From Tubulanus polymorphus (Eukaryota; Nemertea; Palaeonemertea; Tubulaniformes; Tubulanidae), in assembly GCF_964204645.1 (NCBI RefSeq), contig NC_134028.1:15985263-16049262 (forward strand): a stretch of 64,000 nucleotides of DNA. The letters run 5' to 3'. Below the pieces are notes generated by a model. The model had not been told where the DNA came from. It saw only the letters and a list, made by a program, of their open reading frames with translations, and ran no database searches. A program made the translations under genes and the position numbers. This document shows, piece by piece, positions 52,273 through 63,944 of the stretch; position 1 is the stretch's first letter; every line of letters begins with the position of its first letter.

Positions 52273-52320
52273 AGTAGTTATACTGTCCCGGTATAGGCGG
52301 GTGTGGTTGTGGATGTGGTT

Positions 52321-52589
52321 AACCGGAAGTGACGTAATCCAAGATGGCGACCGGAAGTGACGTAATCCAAGATGGCGACCGGAAGTGACGTAATCCAAGA
52401 TGGCGGCCGGAAGTGACGTAATCCAAGATGGCGGCCGGAAGTGACGTAATCCAAGATGGCGGCCGGAAGTGACGTAATCCAAGATGGCGACCGGAAGTGA
52501 CGTAATCCAAGATGGCGGATCCAAGATGGCGGATCCAAGATGGTGGCAGGAAGTAATGTCATCCAAGATGGCGGATCCAAGATAGCGGG
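52321..52589 (+). promoter_or_regulatory. 28 bp ETS/CRE/YY1 repeat array (B3)
   Basis: Seven units as in B2, now on the plus strand, facing the B3 PC4-like gene. Confidence 0.6.
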
Positions 52590-52856
52590 AAAATTTAAAA
52601 AATACATCGGGTGAGTTCGGGCAAAAGCTATTTCGGATACGGGTCTGGGCAAGATTTTTGTAACAATAGAAACAACATCGCCACCTACAATCCATCGACA
52701 ATAGACAGGTCATTTCATTTAGAGACGAGACACACAACGAGCAACATGTACTCTCCGGTTATCTCATCGTCACCTAACGAAAACGACGTTATCAGCAACA
52801 AAATACGGATACATCAGTACCAAAGGAGAAGAAAAGTAAAAAGAATCTTGATATAG

Positions 52857-52944
52857 GTATGTATTTAACTCTCTCAGATTTTTTCAACTTATATTCTCAA
52901 TATCAATTCGGGTTAGTAATCTATCCTAAATCTTATCGTTTCAG
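52857..52944 (+). other. Putative intron of the PC4-like gene (B3)
   Basis: GTATGT donor at 52857 and TTTCAG acceptor at 52944, as in the other copies. Confidence 0.5.
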
Positions 52945-53546
52945 GAGATACAGCAACACCGAATTCTCTGAATGACAACACTAGCAAATCGGATACGCAG
53001 TTTTATCTAGGAATGCTAGTTTATGTCAGTCCTACTACGTGGAACGATACGAAAAGAATTGACATTCGACATTACGATTGTAGCGCAAAAAGATGGGCAT
53101 ATCCGACCAAAAATGGAATATCTCTATACATTCAAGAGTGGGTACATTTAAACTTTTGCAAAATGGAAATCGACAACGCAATCGATCGCGCTAAAGCTGG
53201 AGACTACGACTCTAGCGTATCCAGTTTAGGGAGAGATAATTACGTTAAAGTCTACAAATCTCGAGAGAGCCACCGCGTGTACGTTGATATACGATATTAT
53301 CGTCTCGTCGATGACAAGGGTACCAGAGAAGCGACCAAAAAAGGTGTTAAATTGTCTCTTGCGCAGTGGAATAATTTGAAAGATATTGACTTAAGCGATA
53401 TAATACCAGAACTCAAAACTACCAGACCATGTATATTCACTCACTTTAATCAGGAAGACTTTTGCTGTTTCTGTGCTACTAGAGACATTAGTGTTTTCGA
53501 GAAGATACGTGAATGTCCCGAAGTAAACAATCCTTCTGATATCTGA
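52945..53546 (+). CDS. PC4-like single-stranded-DNA-binding protein (B3)
   Basis: Open from the acceptor; first internal Met at 53013; 177 residues identical to the B2 product (Asp at about residue 58). With B1 and B2 there are three coding-competent copies in 39 kb, the only B gene that is unbroken in every copy. Confidence 0.65.
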
Positions 53547-53887
53547 GTTACTTATTTTACATATTCGCATATTATTGTAATTACTTTGAAGAATAAACGA
53601 AAATGTCCTTTTTTATTAAATGATAACGAGCGTATTTTCTTTTACTCATGGGAGGAGTGCTCAAAAGGATCGAAGGTGGCAACGAGAAAAAAAACAACAA
53701 ATTATTTTCATGGTTGAAATATCATATGTTCACGTTTTATTTTTCATAAAAGTTCTTATGAGAATATTTACACAAAGTCATAACAACATTCACATGGAGA
53801 TAGCAAAGTAACAACGGAAGCAACACATTTTCTTGGTAGAAATATGAAAATGATATGTTTTTTATTCCATGGAAACAATAAGCTATG
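53547..53887. other. PC4-like gene 3' region (B3)
   Basis: Inverse of 26013-26353; no gene supported. Confidence 0.4.
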
Positions 53888-54531
53888 AGAATATTTACAA
53901 GATAATTACAAACTCAGTTCTTTATTGCATCAAAAAAAAATAATTACAAACTCAATGGATTAGATTAATATATAAAATATAATACTAATATTTCAGTTCT
54001 TTATTGCATCAAAAAAAGATAATTACAAACTCAATGGATTAGATTAATATATAAATTATAATACTAATATTTCAGTTCTTTATTGCATCAAAAAAAAGAT
54101 AATTACAAACTCAATGGATTAGATTAATATATAAATTATAATACTAATATTTCAGTTCTTTATTGCATCAATAAAAAAGATAATTACAAACTCAATGGAT
54201 TAGATTAATATATAAAATATAATACTAATATTTCAGTTCTTTATTGCATCAAAATAAGATAATTACAGAGTACATACATTACAATAATATCTGAAATAAA
54301 AATGCAATACTAATATATCAGTACTTTATTGTGTCTAAAACAGATAATGATACAAATAAATATCAATGTAATATCTGAAATAAAAATGCAATACTAATAT
54401 TTCAGTTCTTTATTGCATTGAAAGATAACTACAAATTAGATACATTACAATAATATCGGAAATCAAAATGCAATACTAATATTTCAGTACTTTATTGAGC
54501 CAAACAAAAATATTTACAAATAAGTAACTAC
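53888..54531 (-). repeat. ~80-85 bp tandem repeats with minus-strand AATAAA (B3)
   Basis: Copy of the B2 array in inverse orientation, unit number the same. Confidence 0.75.
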
Positions 54532-54916
54532 AAATTGACTAGATAGAACTCATGTCCCTAAATTGTATGATGCCATTAGAAACGTAATAAACGGTATATT
54601 ATCGGTCGCCTATATAATATTATTAAGCCTAATTAACTATAAGTATATCTCCCTTCCCCCGCTCCGATAGCTGACTGACAGTTCTATGCGTATTGAAAGA
54701 CCGTTAGTAAATCATCGAAGCAAGCAAACAAGAGATGAAAAAATCATTTCGCGCAATCTGGTTTTGTTTAGTACTTCTGAGACCAATGTTACGAGGCAAC
54801 TTTCCAGCTACCACTGTGCGCAAATAAACTGAGTTTACTGTCCAAGAGCCAAGACGGAGGTAACTTTCCAGCTTATCGCGGCAATGAAACTGAGTTTACT
54901 GTCGCAACATCAGAAA
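54532..54916. other. PolB 3' flank (B3)
   Basis: Copy of 24984-25368, non-coding. Confidence 0.5.
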
Positions 54917-56425
54917 CTAGTAACCAAACGGTAATGTGTTATATCTATTACCCGGATCAAATGCCCTTTTTGTGTACACGGCGCGGTAGGTTTTGGTCTC
55001 ATCCTTGTTATAAATTACCCCCCTCCTTATATCTCGTTTAATTGTACCCGGATTATTTACTAAAAGCTTCTCACGGGTATCGCCGGTGATTAATTTAAGC
55101 GTAGATTTGAAATTGACGACTTGACTATTTCTGTAATTCAGATTTATCCCCTTGACTTTGCATTCATACGAATAACGGTTCGTCTCCGTATCAAGGACTT
55201 TATAGCTGTAATTTTTAGGTCCCCCCGAAACAAATTCAGTTATGTAGCAATTACGACCGAGCTCGTCTGTCATGTCGCCTAAGAAGTTACCAGTGTCTGG
55301 TTCCCATTCACCAGGCTTTACGGAATAGATGATCGAATCAGTGTCCGTATAAAGGGTTCGATCCCCTAGCTTCTCCGTGTATGTGTACAGTATGAGTCGA
55401 GCGTGAGCAGTTGTAAAAGCAGCTATGGCAACGTTTGTTCGACTGTTTGGCTTGACAAACTCAGACTTTGTTTTGTAATGTACACGGAGTACATCATCGT
55501 TACAGATGATTATGTCCGAAATTTCAACCGCCGAATCGAGAATCAACTCGTAAAATTCCCCCGGGTCCGAAATGTATTTCGCCGAAGTTTTGTTACTATT
55601 CTGACCAAATTTCCCCCACATACTGTTCAGACATAATTTTGCGACTGTTCGCAGACCCGGAATTTTTTCAATCTTATCCCCATCTAATTGGATACCTTCC
55701 CGCGCCGCGTATTCCGCTATATAGTTTAGTCTTTCATCGTCGGACATATCGCCCGATGGCCACCCACTAGTTTCATACTCGGAATCATTGCATATGATAT
55801 CTAACTTAACGACTTCCATCTCATTATGACACGACTCTCTAGAACCAAATGTTGCAATACTTACTGAATCTTTCCTCATGGGTTTGAGCCCTAAAATATC
55901 AACAATACTTTGTGTGACAAATGAACGCTGTGACCCATCATCGAATAATAAATTAGCCGAAATACGTTTGGAATTACTATCTATATTAACTACAGCTGTT
56001 TTGAGAAGTATCGAACTTCCCTTTACGGTCGATGTCGTCGTTTGTTGAATGCTGACTTCTGTTGGGGCTATCTCTTGACGCGAACAGTCGTTTTCTTCTA
56101 CTAATGTGGTCGTAACAGCGGACTCGTGGCGACCTACGGATTTCTCAAACATCGACGCACCACACAGCGAAGTATGATGTCTCGAAGAACATTTTTTACA
56201 CCGAAAACGCGATTGACAATTTCTACTACGATGTTTGCCTAGGCAATTAAAACACAAATGCGATTTTTGAATTATTTCCAAACGCTTTTCGGGATCGGAT
56301 ACCTTATTACACGAAGCGGTGAAATGTTGATCGTCATTGCAGAATAAGCATTTTCTATTAAATTTCACGGAGTCTCGTTTTACCCATTGTTGCTGACCAT
56401 TATTGCTCGCGTGGAGTGACGTCAC
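54917..56425 (-). pseudogene. Chimeric frame: BEL/Pao zinc-knuckle/protease fused to Polinton PolB C-terminus
   Basis: One uninterrupted frame of 502 codons. Residues 1-218 are BEL/Pao-like: zinc knuckles CLFCNDDQHFTASC, CFNCLGKHRSRNC and CKKCSSRHHTSLC, then an aspartic-protease-like segment NLLFDDGSQRSFV. From residue about 219 (SGWPSGDMSDDERLN) it is element B PolB, with motif B (KLCLNSMWGKF) and motif C (YTDTDSIIY) but no exonuclease domain or motif A. The join at 55770 lies in a CTAGTGGG context and keeps the frame. The polymerase part cannot be active without motif A. There is no evidence of expression; the long frame is most simply a by-product of the junction. Confidence 0.8.
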
Positions 56426-56780
56426 CGTCCCTTCTGCTATTGGTGTAAATCTGGACTCTGATGATATACCCGCGTTGCAAAATTCGAGAATACGGATTTC
56501 ACTCGGCTCGAGGGACCAAATGTCCTGACAACGACGGATCTGACTGTATCCTCGAGGGCTTCTGTCCAGAAGGTACGAAACAAACTACAGGAATGACTTA
56601 CTCACAGTGCTGAATACTGTTCGAACTTTATTATATACATAAGTCAGTCACAATACAATTTACATGGGTCATGATTCACAATCTAACAACCTAACTTGTA
56701 TATAACTAATATTATTCACACATAAATGTATGTACACGGTTGATACACATTCTACAGTGCGCTGAACTGCACTGACAACA
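55771..56780 (-). mobile_element. BEL/Pao retrotransposon fragment (possible LTR at its 5' side)
   Basis: The zinc-knuckle/protease part occupies 55771-56425. Upstream on the minus strand, TTTGGTCCCTCGAGCCG near 56500-56516 resembles an LTR end plus primer-binding region. The AT-rich stretch to about 56780 has features of an LTR (TGT near 56521, AATAAAG-type motif near 56625 on the minus strand). Most of gag is missing between them. The LTR reading is tentative because no second LTR is present. Confidence 0.45.
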
Positions 56781-57940
56781 CCATTAGAAAGCTACAGTAC
56801 TCAGAATTCAGGCCAAAATTGACATTTTTGGGAACAAAAAAGGTTACAGTACGGCCATCTTGAGTCCGATCGACCCAATTTTTCTCATGCCGATGGGCCC
56901 TTGGGGGATACAAATATATACGAATGATCAAGGTTATTGATAAAAGTGTCTTTAAAATTTCCCTCGAAAACTTCAAAAATGTGTAAAAAGTGCTGATTTT
57001 GGCGAACAACAATGGCTGCCAGTCGGCCATCTTGAATCTGACAGGGCCAGTTTTTGGCCTGAAGATGTGTCTAGGGTAGATACACGTATAAACCAAATAT
57101 CAAGACATTACCTTGAAGCGTCTTCAAAACTTTGGAACTCTCACGAACTATCTAGATGGTTATCTCTCGACCTAAATAGCTTCAAGAGCCATCTCAAAAA
57201 ACTTTGTTCCATGCAGCATACCATTAACTCTCGGAAAGCGAATTGTATTTAACATTTTTTTGGCAGAATAAAATTTGATTGAATTTGCAATTCGGGCACA
57301 TGGCTAATTAGCATATCAAGGTCATACACCCGATTTGGTAAAACCTTTTTTTTCGCGAACCTTGCGCAATTGTCAAGGATGAATTTTCTGTAGAGCAAAT
57401 AAAAGTTCCTCCCAAACACCAAATCAACTAAAGATTTCATAGAAATCGATCTTGAAATACAATTTTAAATCTTAAAATAAAACCCGGAAGTAAAACAGTA
57501 GACGATACCGCAGGTTCGCGTGAACACCTGATTTCTGTAAACGAAATGTTGGTTGTGACAAAATTGTTCAGACGGTTTTAGGTGGTAATAAGTAGGCTAC
57601 GGAAACGTAACGACCATGGTCGACTTATTCGATGAAATCAGGCCTATGTGATATCCAAATTTTGACTTTTTTATTCTCCAGACCTCCCTGATATAGAAAT
57701 ACAAAATTTTGAATCACGAAAACTCCTGGCGCGGCCCCCGACGCTTTTCGTTGATTAAGTAATAAAATTATCATGCAATGGGTTTTCACAATCTACCGCT
57801 GGTATTTACCAGATTTCAATATCACTCCAAAATTCAAAGAAACCTCGAAATATCGAACTGGAATACTTCCGGTAGATATCCGCGGCTGCCCAACCGGGAA
57901 ACTTATTAGTTTCAATAGATATTGATAGGATCCATCATCT
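56781..57940. other. Host intergenic DNA with diverged direct repeats
   Basis: Two diverged copies of a segment containing CGGCCATCTTGA (near 56854 and 57025), each followed by a GAC-rich stretch ending in CAATTTTT or CAGTTTTT, form a rough direct repeat of ~170 bp. The rest has no supported gene. Confidence 0.35.
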
Positions 57941-58025
57941 TCACCCGTCAAGGGATTCGAACCCACTAAGCTAAAGCCATGCCAGAATCGGGTCGGGCTA
58001 ATCACAGCGCTTGTAACAAACCACA
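57941..58025 (-). repeat. tRNA-derived SINE fragment
   Basis: On the minus strand GGTTCGAATCCC-type B box (complement of GGGATTCGAACCC at 57951-57963) preceded by GGCATGGCTTTAGCTTAGTG. The two boxes are too close for a tRNA gene. It resembles the SINE heads at 5023-5385. Confidence 0.5.
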
Positions 58026-58465
58026 TTAGGCTTCCTTGGAATTTCCCAGTAAATGGGCCAATCAGCGAACACGTAGCGAACGCGGAAGTATTGTCGCGTG
58101 TTGATACATAAAGTCATGCGCAAAAGCGCCAGTAATGAAATCGCGATAATTCACGTGAACAGCTGCTGATATTTTCAGATAAACCAATCACTGGGAAGAC
58201 ACAACTTCCTGATTGGCTGATAAAAATTGAAATTTTCCCGATTTAACTTTCGTGAAAAATGCAGAAAACATTTTTATGAGACCCTATTTCAAAATTCTGC
58301 TCGCTAACATTCCGAGAATGGATTACGCTTAAATACGTGATTTGTTCGAATATGCCCTCACTTGGCAAGCAAAAGAGCCTTTTGTGTGGAAACCATGTCA
58401 TTTAAATTCGCTCCATTTGTATAGTAATAGGCTCAGCCTACGGCTGGCCTGATAAATGAGTAAAT
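58026..58465. other. Intergenic DNA, nothing recognised
   Basis: No coding frame, RNA gene or clear repeat structure seen. Confidence 0.4.
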
Positions 58466-59257
58466 TTAGAAATAAATACAGTATACGACCTTTGTGAGTC
58501 TTTTCATTATGAATAGCCAATCACACGCTATTAAGCTCCTATAAAATCTATCAATATTATGCTCACTAAAGTTTCTAGTTGAGTAAGTACTATTATTGCA
58601 AACACGTTTACGTTGATCACACATTGTGAAAATTGGAAAATGATCAGAAATATCTGTACATAATATGCCCGAGTTAAATACATTTTGAACATTATTACAA
58701 AAAGTATTGTCAATTAGACTGGATGAATTATTAGTCACCCTGGTTGGTTTATCAATTAGTGGATAAAAGGATGAAGCTATCAGATTATCTAGAAATGATT
58801 CAGTAGGCTGATGAACTTCTGCTTGAAGTAAATCAATGTTAAAATCACCAATCAAATAACAATCTTTTCTTTCCCTATTCAGCTTGTCTAATAGTAAACT
58901 AAATTCAACTAAAAAAGTAGATATACTTAGCCCCGGAGGTCTATATATGATACCAATAATCTTATTCTTTTGATTCTTACAAATAATTTCAATAAAGAGA
59001 GATTCAAATATCTCATTCTTACCAGAAAGATCTGGGCGTATTATAGATTCATAATCATCTTTGAAATAAGGGGCAACGCCACCACCCTTTACATCATTCG
59101 AGCGGCTTTTGAAAATACTATTGTAGCCAGGTAGTTTATAAAGATTATTGTTATGGGCATTATCATTACTCCAAGTCTCAGTTAGTCCTATGATAGAAAA
59201 ATCGGATTTTATACAATTGATGTAGTCAGTGAAAGAATCAAAATTTTTGTTGCAACT
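58466..59257 (-). pseudogene. LINE (non-LTR retrotransposon) endonuclease fragment
   Basis: A frame open from a TGA at 59258-59260 to the stop at 58466. It contains GLTETWSNDNAHNNN, YKLPGYNSIFKSR, GGGVAPYF, IIGIIYRPPG, YLIGDFNIDLLQ and DISDHFPIFTM in order, the signature of the apurinic-like endonuclease domain of LINEs (Jockey/CR1-like group). The catalytic Asp/Asn of GDFN and the SDH motif are kept. The reverse transcriptase that should follow is absent. This element type nicks target DNA and primes reverse transcription at the nick; this piece cannot do so alone. Confidence 0.75.
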
Positions 59258-59753
59258 TCAAATATAAAAAGTGCAAATTGAAAATTGACTTTTATCAAAT
59301 TCAAAGTTATTTTCATCAAAATACTTACAATTATTAGATGAAGATGGATTGTTAATCATAGACTGATGGAAAAGAATACACTTTAAACTGCAGTAACAGG
59401 TGGGTCACCAGAAATAATCCTGTCCTTTTTATTCAGTTGGCTACAACTGCGACTGATGATAGCAGGTGACGTCTGACTATGAGATCTTTTCTTGTTTCTA
59501 CCCGACGGTAAAGCAAATCCATTCAGGAATGTGGCTGTCAGTTCTTTGGCTCCGTCTATACCTAAATGAACTCCACTCCTATCCATGGAATCGAAGAGGG
59601 CTCGTGTAACACCAGCTTGGTTGGGGCGGAACTTTTCATCATTGTCGATATAAAAAACGGTTCACCTAATTACCAATCGGGCCGGACCAATTGAGTGAGA
59701 CCACTCAATATAGTCACTTGTAGAAGCTGTCCCCGGTGTGCATTCTGTAAATA
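59258..59753 (-). other. Possible LINE 5' part, decayed
   Basis: A 67-codon minus-strand frame at 59383-59586 (basic, serine-rich, with SGRNKKRSHSQT) lies where LINE ORF1 would end. There is no diagnostic motif. The rest is unassigned. Confidence 0.3.
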
Positions 59754-60122
59754 TTGTCAACTGTACTGATGGAAATGTTAAGTTGTGGGTTAATGCACAA
59801 GACACTAAAGGAATCAATAATAGTTAAAGGAGTACTTCTACAACTTCATCACAACTATCATGTAGAAAGCCCCAAGATATCCCTTGATGTAGGGGAATGG
59901 TGTTTGGTGAAATATGATGGACAGAATTATCCAGGTGAAGTGAAGCGAGTAGTTGATGGAGGCGTTGAGTATGAGGTCAATGTGATGCATCCTCCAGGTG
60001 GCAATTTTAATTGGCCTAAAGAACAGGACTGCTTTATATATCAGAATTCCGAGATTGTAAGTAAAATCAAAGCACCAGTACTGGTCGGTACAAGACGACA
60101 GTTTCGAATACAAGTGGACTAA
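59754..60122 (+). CDS. Small SH3/Tudor-like C-terminal domain frame
   Basis: 122 codons from 59754 to the TAA at 60120-60122. The N-terminal third looks random. Residues about 45-118 form a compact barrel-like pattern: VGEWCLVKYDGQNYPGEVKR, VEYEVNVMHPPGGNFNWPKE and KAPVLVGTRRQFRI. This domain recurs at the C-terminus of many lineage-expanded invertebrate proteins, some of them transposon-linked. It could be the last exon of such a gene or a retrocopied fragment. No splice acceptor is convincing. Confidence 0.4.
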   Translation: MSTVLMEMLSCGLMHKTLKESIIVKGVLLQLHHNYHVESPKISLDVGEWCLVKYDGQNYPGEVKRVVDGGVEYEVNVMHPPGGNFNWPKEQDCFIYQNSEIVSKIKAPVLVGTRRQFRIQVD

Positions 60123-63100
60123 GTGTAAAATGTGTTCATATGTGATTTATGACTAATATGATTGTTGAAATAGCTAGTAATAGCATGCCTTATAGAATAA
60201 GGTGAGTTCTGTACTTGCAATATATACTTATTGAGGCTATTTTCTTTTTTATTCTTGCATGTGTCAAAATGTCCTGTACCACACCGTCCGGTACCATACT
60301 TGGTCATGTTTTGTTTCATCCCCCTGGGGCTCTGAGTTTGTGAAACATAAGTAGATATATATATATATAAGTACATAATAAAATATGAGTATATAAGTAT
60401 AAATATATGCCACAAATTTTTTTGCCGTGGGATAAGATGTGCCTAGCCTATCAGGAGTAAGAAAATTATGAATCAATGCTAAGTTCTTGTAAAGTTGGGT
60501 AAACCTTATGAATGTCCCGTACAATACTCAAAGAATCCCTTTTTTCACTAATGTTGTCCCCTTTTAAATTCTGTCTAAGACCGGTCTAAATGGGTCAGTA
60601 CCTTGCCTGGTCCAAATTTAGGCCGGCCCAAATTTTGGTGAGCGTTCACACGGCGTTTTGACACGCGGTGACAAAATCGCTTGTCATCGGGCCCACAAGA
60701 TGTCGCCATCTGCTAAATAGTTAATTGCGCCTGGATGAAGTCTTGCTTCCAGATTCCAAATAGAGCAAGACATTCTTCATTTGACCAATTCGATCCTATG
60801 TCATGTTTATACATTTTTGCGAATTCGATTTTATTCTATCATGCTGAAACTCTAAAGCCGCGTTCACACGACAACTATTTAGACCGGTCTAAATGGGTCC
60901 GTACCTGGCCGTCCAAATTTAGACCGGACCAAATTTTGGTCTGTATCAGCTGTAATCTGTATCAGCTGTCGGGAACATACACTTGAAAGGAAAAAAGTAT
61001 AAACATCTGTAATCTAATGAGCTTAATGTGGTCAAGAAATATGAGAAACTCCAGAAGACACTGAAGTTAATCCATCAATTTCATAGTCTTAATCATCAAT
61101 TAATAATCCATTGACTTCAGTAAAAATGCTATCACTTGTCAATTAGCAAAAGTCCTTTGATAAATAGCCCTCAAGTACATAGACCTATGTATACACTCTG
61201 TGAGTTATCTGTACTAAAGAGACACGATGCCTTCAATGCTAATGGCTCCAAATAGTCCTACTCTACTAAAACTACTTTGTTTGTATTTTATCACTCCAAG
61301 GGGTGTTTTCTTTTCATGTAAAAATGATGTCAAATGGACCATTCCTCCAACGGTTATTAGAATGTGGTAGTCCACGGTTTGAGGGATAACTAAACCAGCT
61401 ATTATACAGATTGTGCACTTAATTCATAAACAGGTAATTGTAAATTCGTATCAATTACGAATTCATCCGTTATCCGTTTATCACTTAACCCGTACTAAAA
61501 AACTAAGTCTCTAGTGATATGGATTAACCGAGGTTGACTGTACATGTATACACGCAGGTCAATCTATATGCCCTCTTTCCACTAAAAGTTAGAAAAGAGC
61601 ATGTTTAGTATGATGATTTCACTGTTTAACTACGTTTTGACTACTCATTTTCTAGTGTCACCAGTAGAGTTTTTGGAAGGAGTACAACAACATAACATTA
61701 GTCTTGAGATTTTAGTTTTTATTAAATTGTACAACATAAAAGTTACATAGAATAGAAAGATCAGTACACTATCAGATCCAATCAATGATGGAAATTTTAT
61801 CAAATCAAAGTTAAATATGTTCAATGTTCAATATTTTCTACAATGTGAATTGTGTAATGACGATTTTGTAGAAATGTGAATATTCGTTATAGAGGTTGAC
61901 AATATGACTTTTCTTGTGACAAACACTTGAACACCAATGCCACAACCTAAAATAATAAGTACATATAATATCAAAAACAAAAAACATGATAACATGGTGG
62001 TTCAAATATCCCTTATGTTTAACTCCCCCTTGAATAGGAAAAAATAATACAAGAAAGGTGCTTTTGAATAATTTCTTCGAAATCCATCCCAATTAGTTCC
62101 AACATCTTTTGAAGATTTCAGACAATAAAACCATATGAAAGGACCAAAGGTCCCCCGTTCTCTGGGAAGTGGTTTGAAATGCTCTACAATCTTCTGATGT
62201 GTTATACCTTGTGTATGATCTAAAAAGATTACGAGAATAAGTAAGTCAGTTTTACTGTTTCTTTATACTCTTTACTATATATGATTTCTTTTTTCATTGG
62301 TATTTTATACTCCAAACTGTTTTGGAGGTTCGAGAAAATACCCCAGAAATACAGGTGAAGATACTAGATATTCACTGGATGTCTTCTTTCATTTGGTACC
62401 AAGAACAAGCTTCTAACTTGATTTGAAGTGAGTAAATTGAATTTATTAACTGGCTAAGATCATGAATTATAATCAGCATATAATTCAGCAAACAATGGTA
62501 CATAATTCTAGAAAACTAGGGGTCCAGGGACACCACGCCCACTTGGAAAGTGGTTTGAAATGCTCAACAGAGAATTCAATATTCAACGCGTGGTGAACAT
62601 ATTAAGAAAGCAATGACTTTAAAAACTCATCCAGTCATAGAGCATTTCACTAGCTACAATTTTGCATTTAATTGCGGTTACAGAACATGCCTGGATGCCA
62701 ATACAATACGAAAATATTTAGCTATTCAACGCCCCCTGGTAACAATATTCAATAACCGATGACCTGGAAACTCTTCACAATTATCGAACATGGCACAAGC
62801 TCCAACTTTGCAAATCATTCTGGTTAAAAAAATATCCATAGGTACCAATACAAATGGGTAAATCAGACCTGCCTACCCAGAATTTTTGCTGCCAGTAGTT
62901 TCAGTAGTAGTAGGGCCAGTCAGAGAGTAGTTTTTTGCCATTTTTCCTAGATCGTATTCAGACTCTTCTAAGAGTAATTTTGACTTCTGCTTTTCTGTCA
63001 AAATCATAGTTTTCACTTCATCAGAGTACTTTTAAAACGTCTACATAGTCACAGAATAAAAACTAAGTAAAACAATCTCCTAATAATAAGTTTTTCTTTT

Positions 63101-63392
63101 ATTTTAATCTAAACTGTTATGAAGTGATCATATAAAATGCAAAAATAAGGAACACATTTTTCATTAAACTAAACTAACCACAATCTTATTGAGATTTACA
63201 CCAACAGTTATCTCGAATGTAGTAAATTTTTCAAAGAATGAGAGTATGCATGCTTGAATGAGAGTATGCATGCTTTAATTCATGAAGATAACTATCTGTG
63301 TAAGCAATTTCACTTGGATTGGATTTCAACACTAACAATGCTTCAAGCGTTTTGTCTCCCAAACAAATTCTCTGATCAGTACATCTCTCTGA
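60123..63392. other. Repeat-rich intergenic DNA without recognised genes
   Basis: Direct repeat of about 80 bp at 60580-60660 and 60870-60945, marked by TTAGACCGGTCTAAATGGGT and CCAAATTTTGGT, with small palindromes ACCGGT inside. CCGAGGTTGACTGTA near 61538 resembles a pogo/Tigger-type end, like 5577-5589. GGAAAGTGGTTTGAAATGCTC-like units recur near 62166 and 62547. No coding frame with support. Confidence 0.4.
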
Positions 63393-63944
63393 TCAGTGCA
63401 CACAATGTGCACTTGAATGAGGTATGCTCAGAATGCCGCACATTACAGAACTCAAATTCTTGAATAAGCAACTGTCAAACTCTTTAACTGCGCCAATTTG
63501 TGACCACACACTATCTAATCTCGGCTTACTAGATACATTTATCGTCGCAATAAGCTCACCATCATGAACATATTCATTAAATTGTTTAGTGACTTGGTCT
63601 TTCAGTCTATCATTACAAACAATTTCATACATTTCAAGGTAAGACAACAAGTCTTCTGATTTCACCGACTTTCATTGTTCTGGTAATGTTAACTCAAGGG
63701 CTGGATTTTTGGCATACAGTTGAAGCATGCATGTTGCTAGTTCTGAATAAATGCCATCTTCATATAATCGAACCTTTTGCCACACTTTCTCAATTCTAGA
63801 ATTGGTCAATTCTTTCGTAATAGGGCGGAAATCAGTTACTTGGTACAAACAAAATTCCTCCAGAATAGTTTCTTTGGCTACACCATGTGGTATGATACAC
63901 GGAAACCTATCTAAAAAAGAATTTGAGATGACTTTGAGGAACAC
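63393..63944 (-). pseudogene. Degenerate hAT-like C-terminal dimerisation region
   Basis: A single minus-strand frame broken by TGA at 63669-63671. Before the stop: FRPITKELTNSRIEKVWQKV and LATCMLQLYAKNPALEL. After it: RLDSVWSQIGAVKEFDSCLF and LSSVMCGILSIPHSSAHC. The sequence W-x-I ... F..L..VM..ILSIPHS-A-C is the pattern of the hATC dimerisation domain of hAT-type transposases and domesticated relatives. Only this part is present, and the window ends soon after. Alternative: a host gene related to such transposases. Confidence 0.45.

Larger units (their letters stand above)
40505..55770. repeat. Large palindrome, right arm (15,266 bp)
   Basis: Inverted copy of 24130-39395. It contains the whole right part of element A and the outer 3.5 kb of element B and ends inside B's PolB at a junction with BEL/Pao sequence. 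Confidence 0.9.
52273..55770. mobile_element. Element B partial third copy (B3)
   Basis: Carries terminus, 28 bp array, PC4-like gene, ~80 bp array and the 3' quarter of PolB. PolB residues that distinguish B2 from B1 (for example DDERLN, IEKIPG, RVHYKT, AIAAFTT, DRTLYT) are all of the B2 type, so B3 derives from B2. Confidence 0.9.

Noticed and set aside
24130-55770. Dismissing the whole large palindrome as an assembly mirror
   Set aside because: Several single-base differences between arms and a clean junction to unrelated BEL/Pao sequence argue for a real structure, but not conclusively. The artefact option is kept as the refutation test in the finding.
56752-57096. 114-codon minus-strand frame as a gene
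   Set aside because: It runs across two diverged copies of a direct DNA repeat and has no domain, splice or start context.
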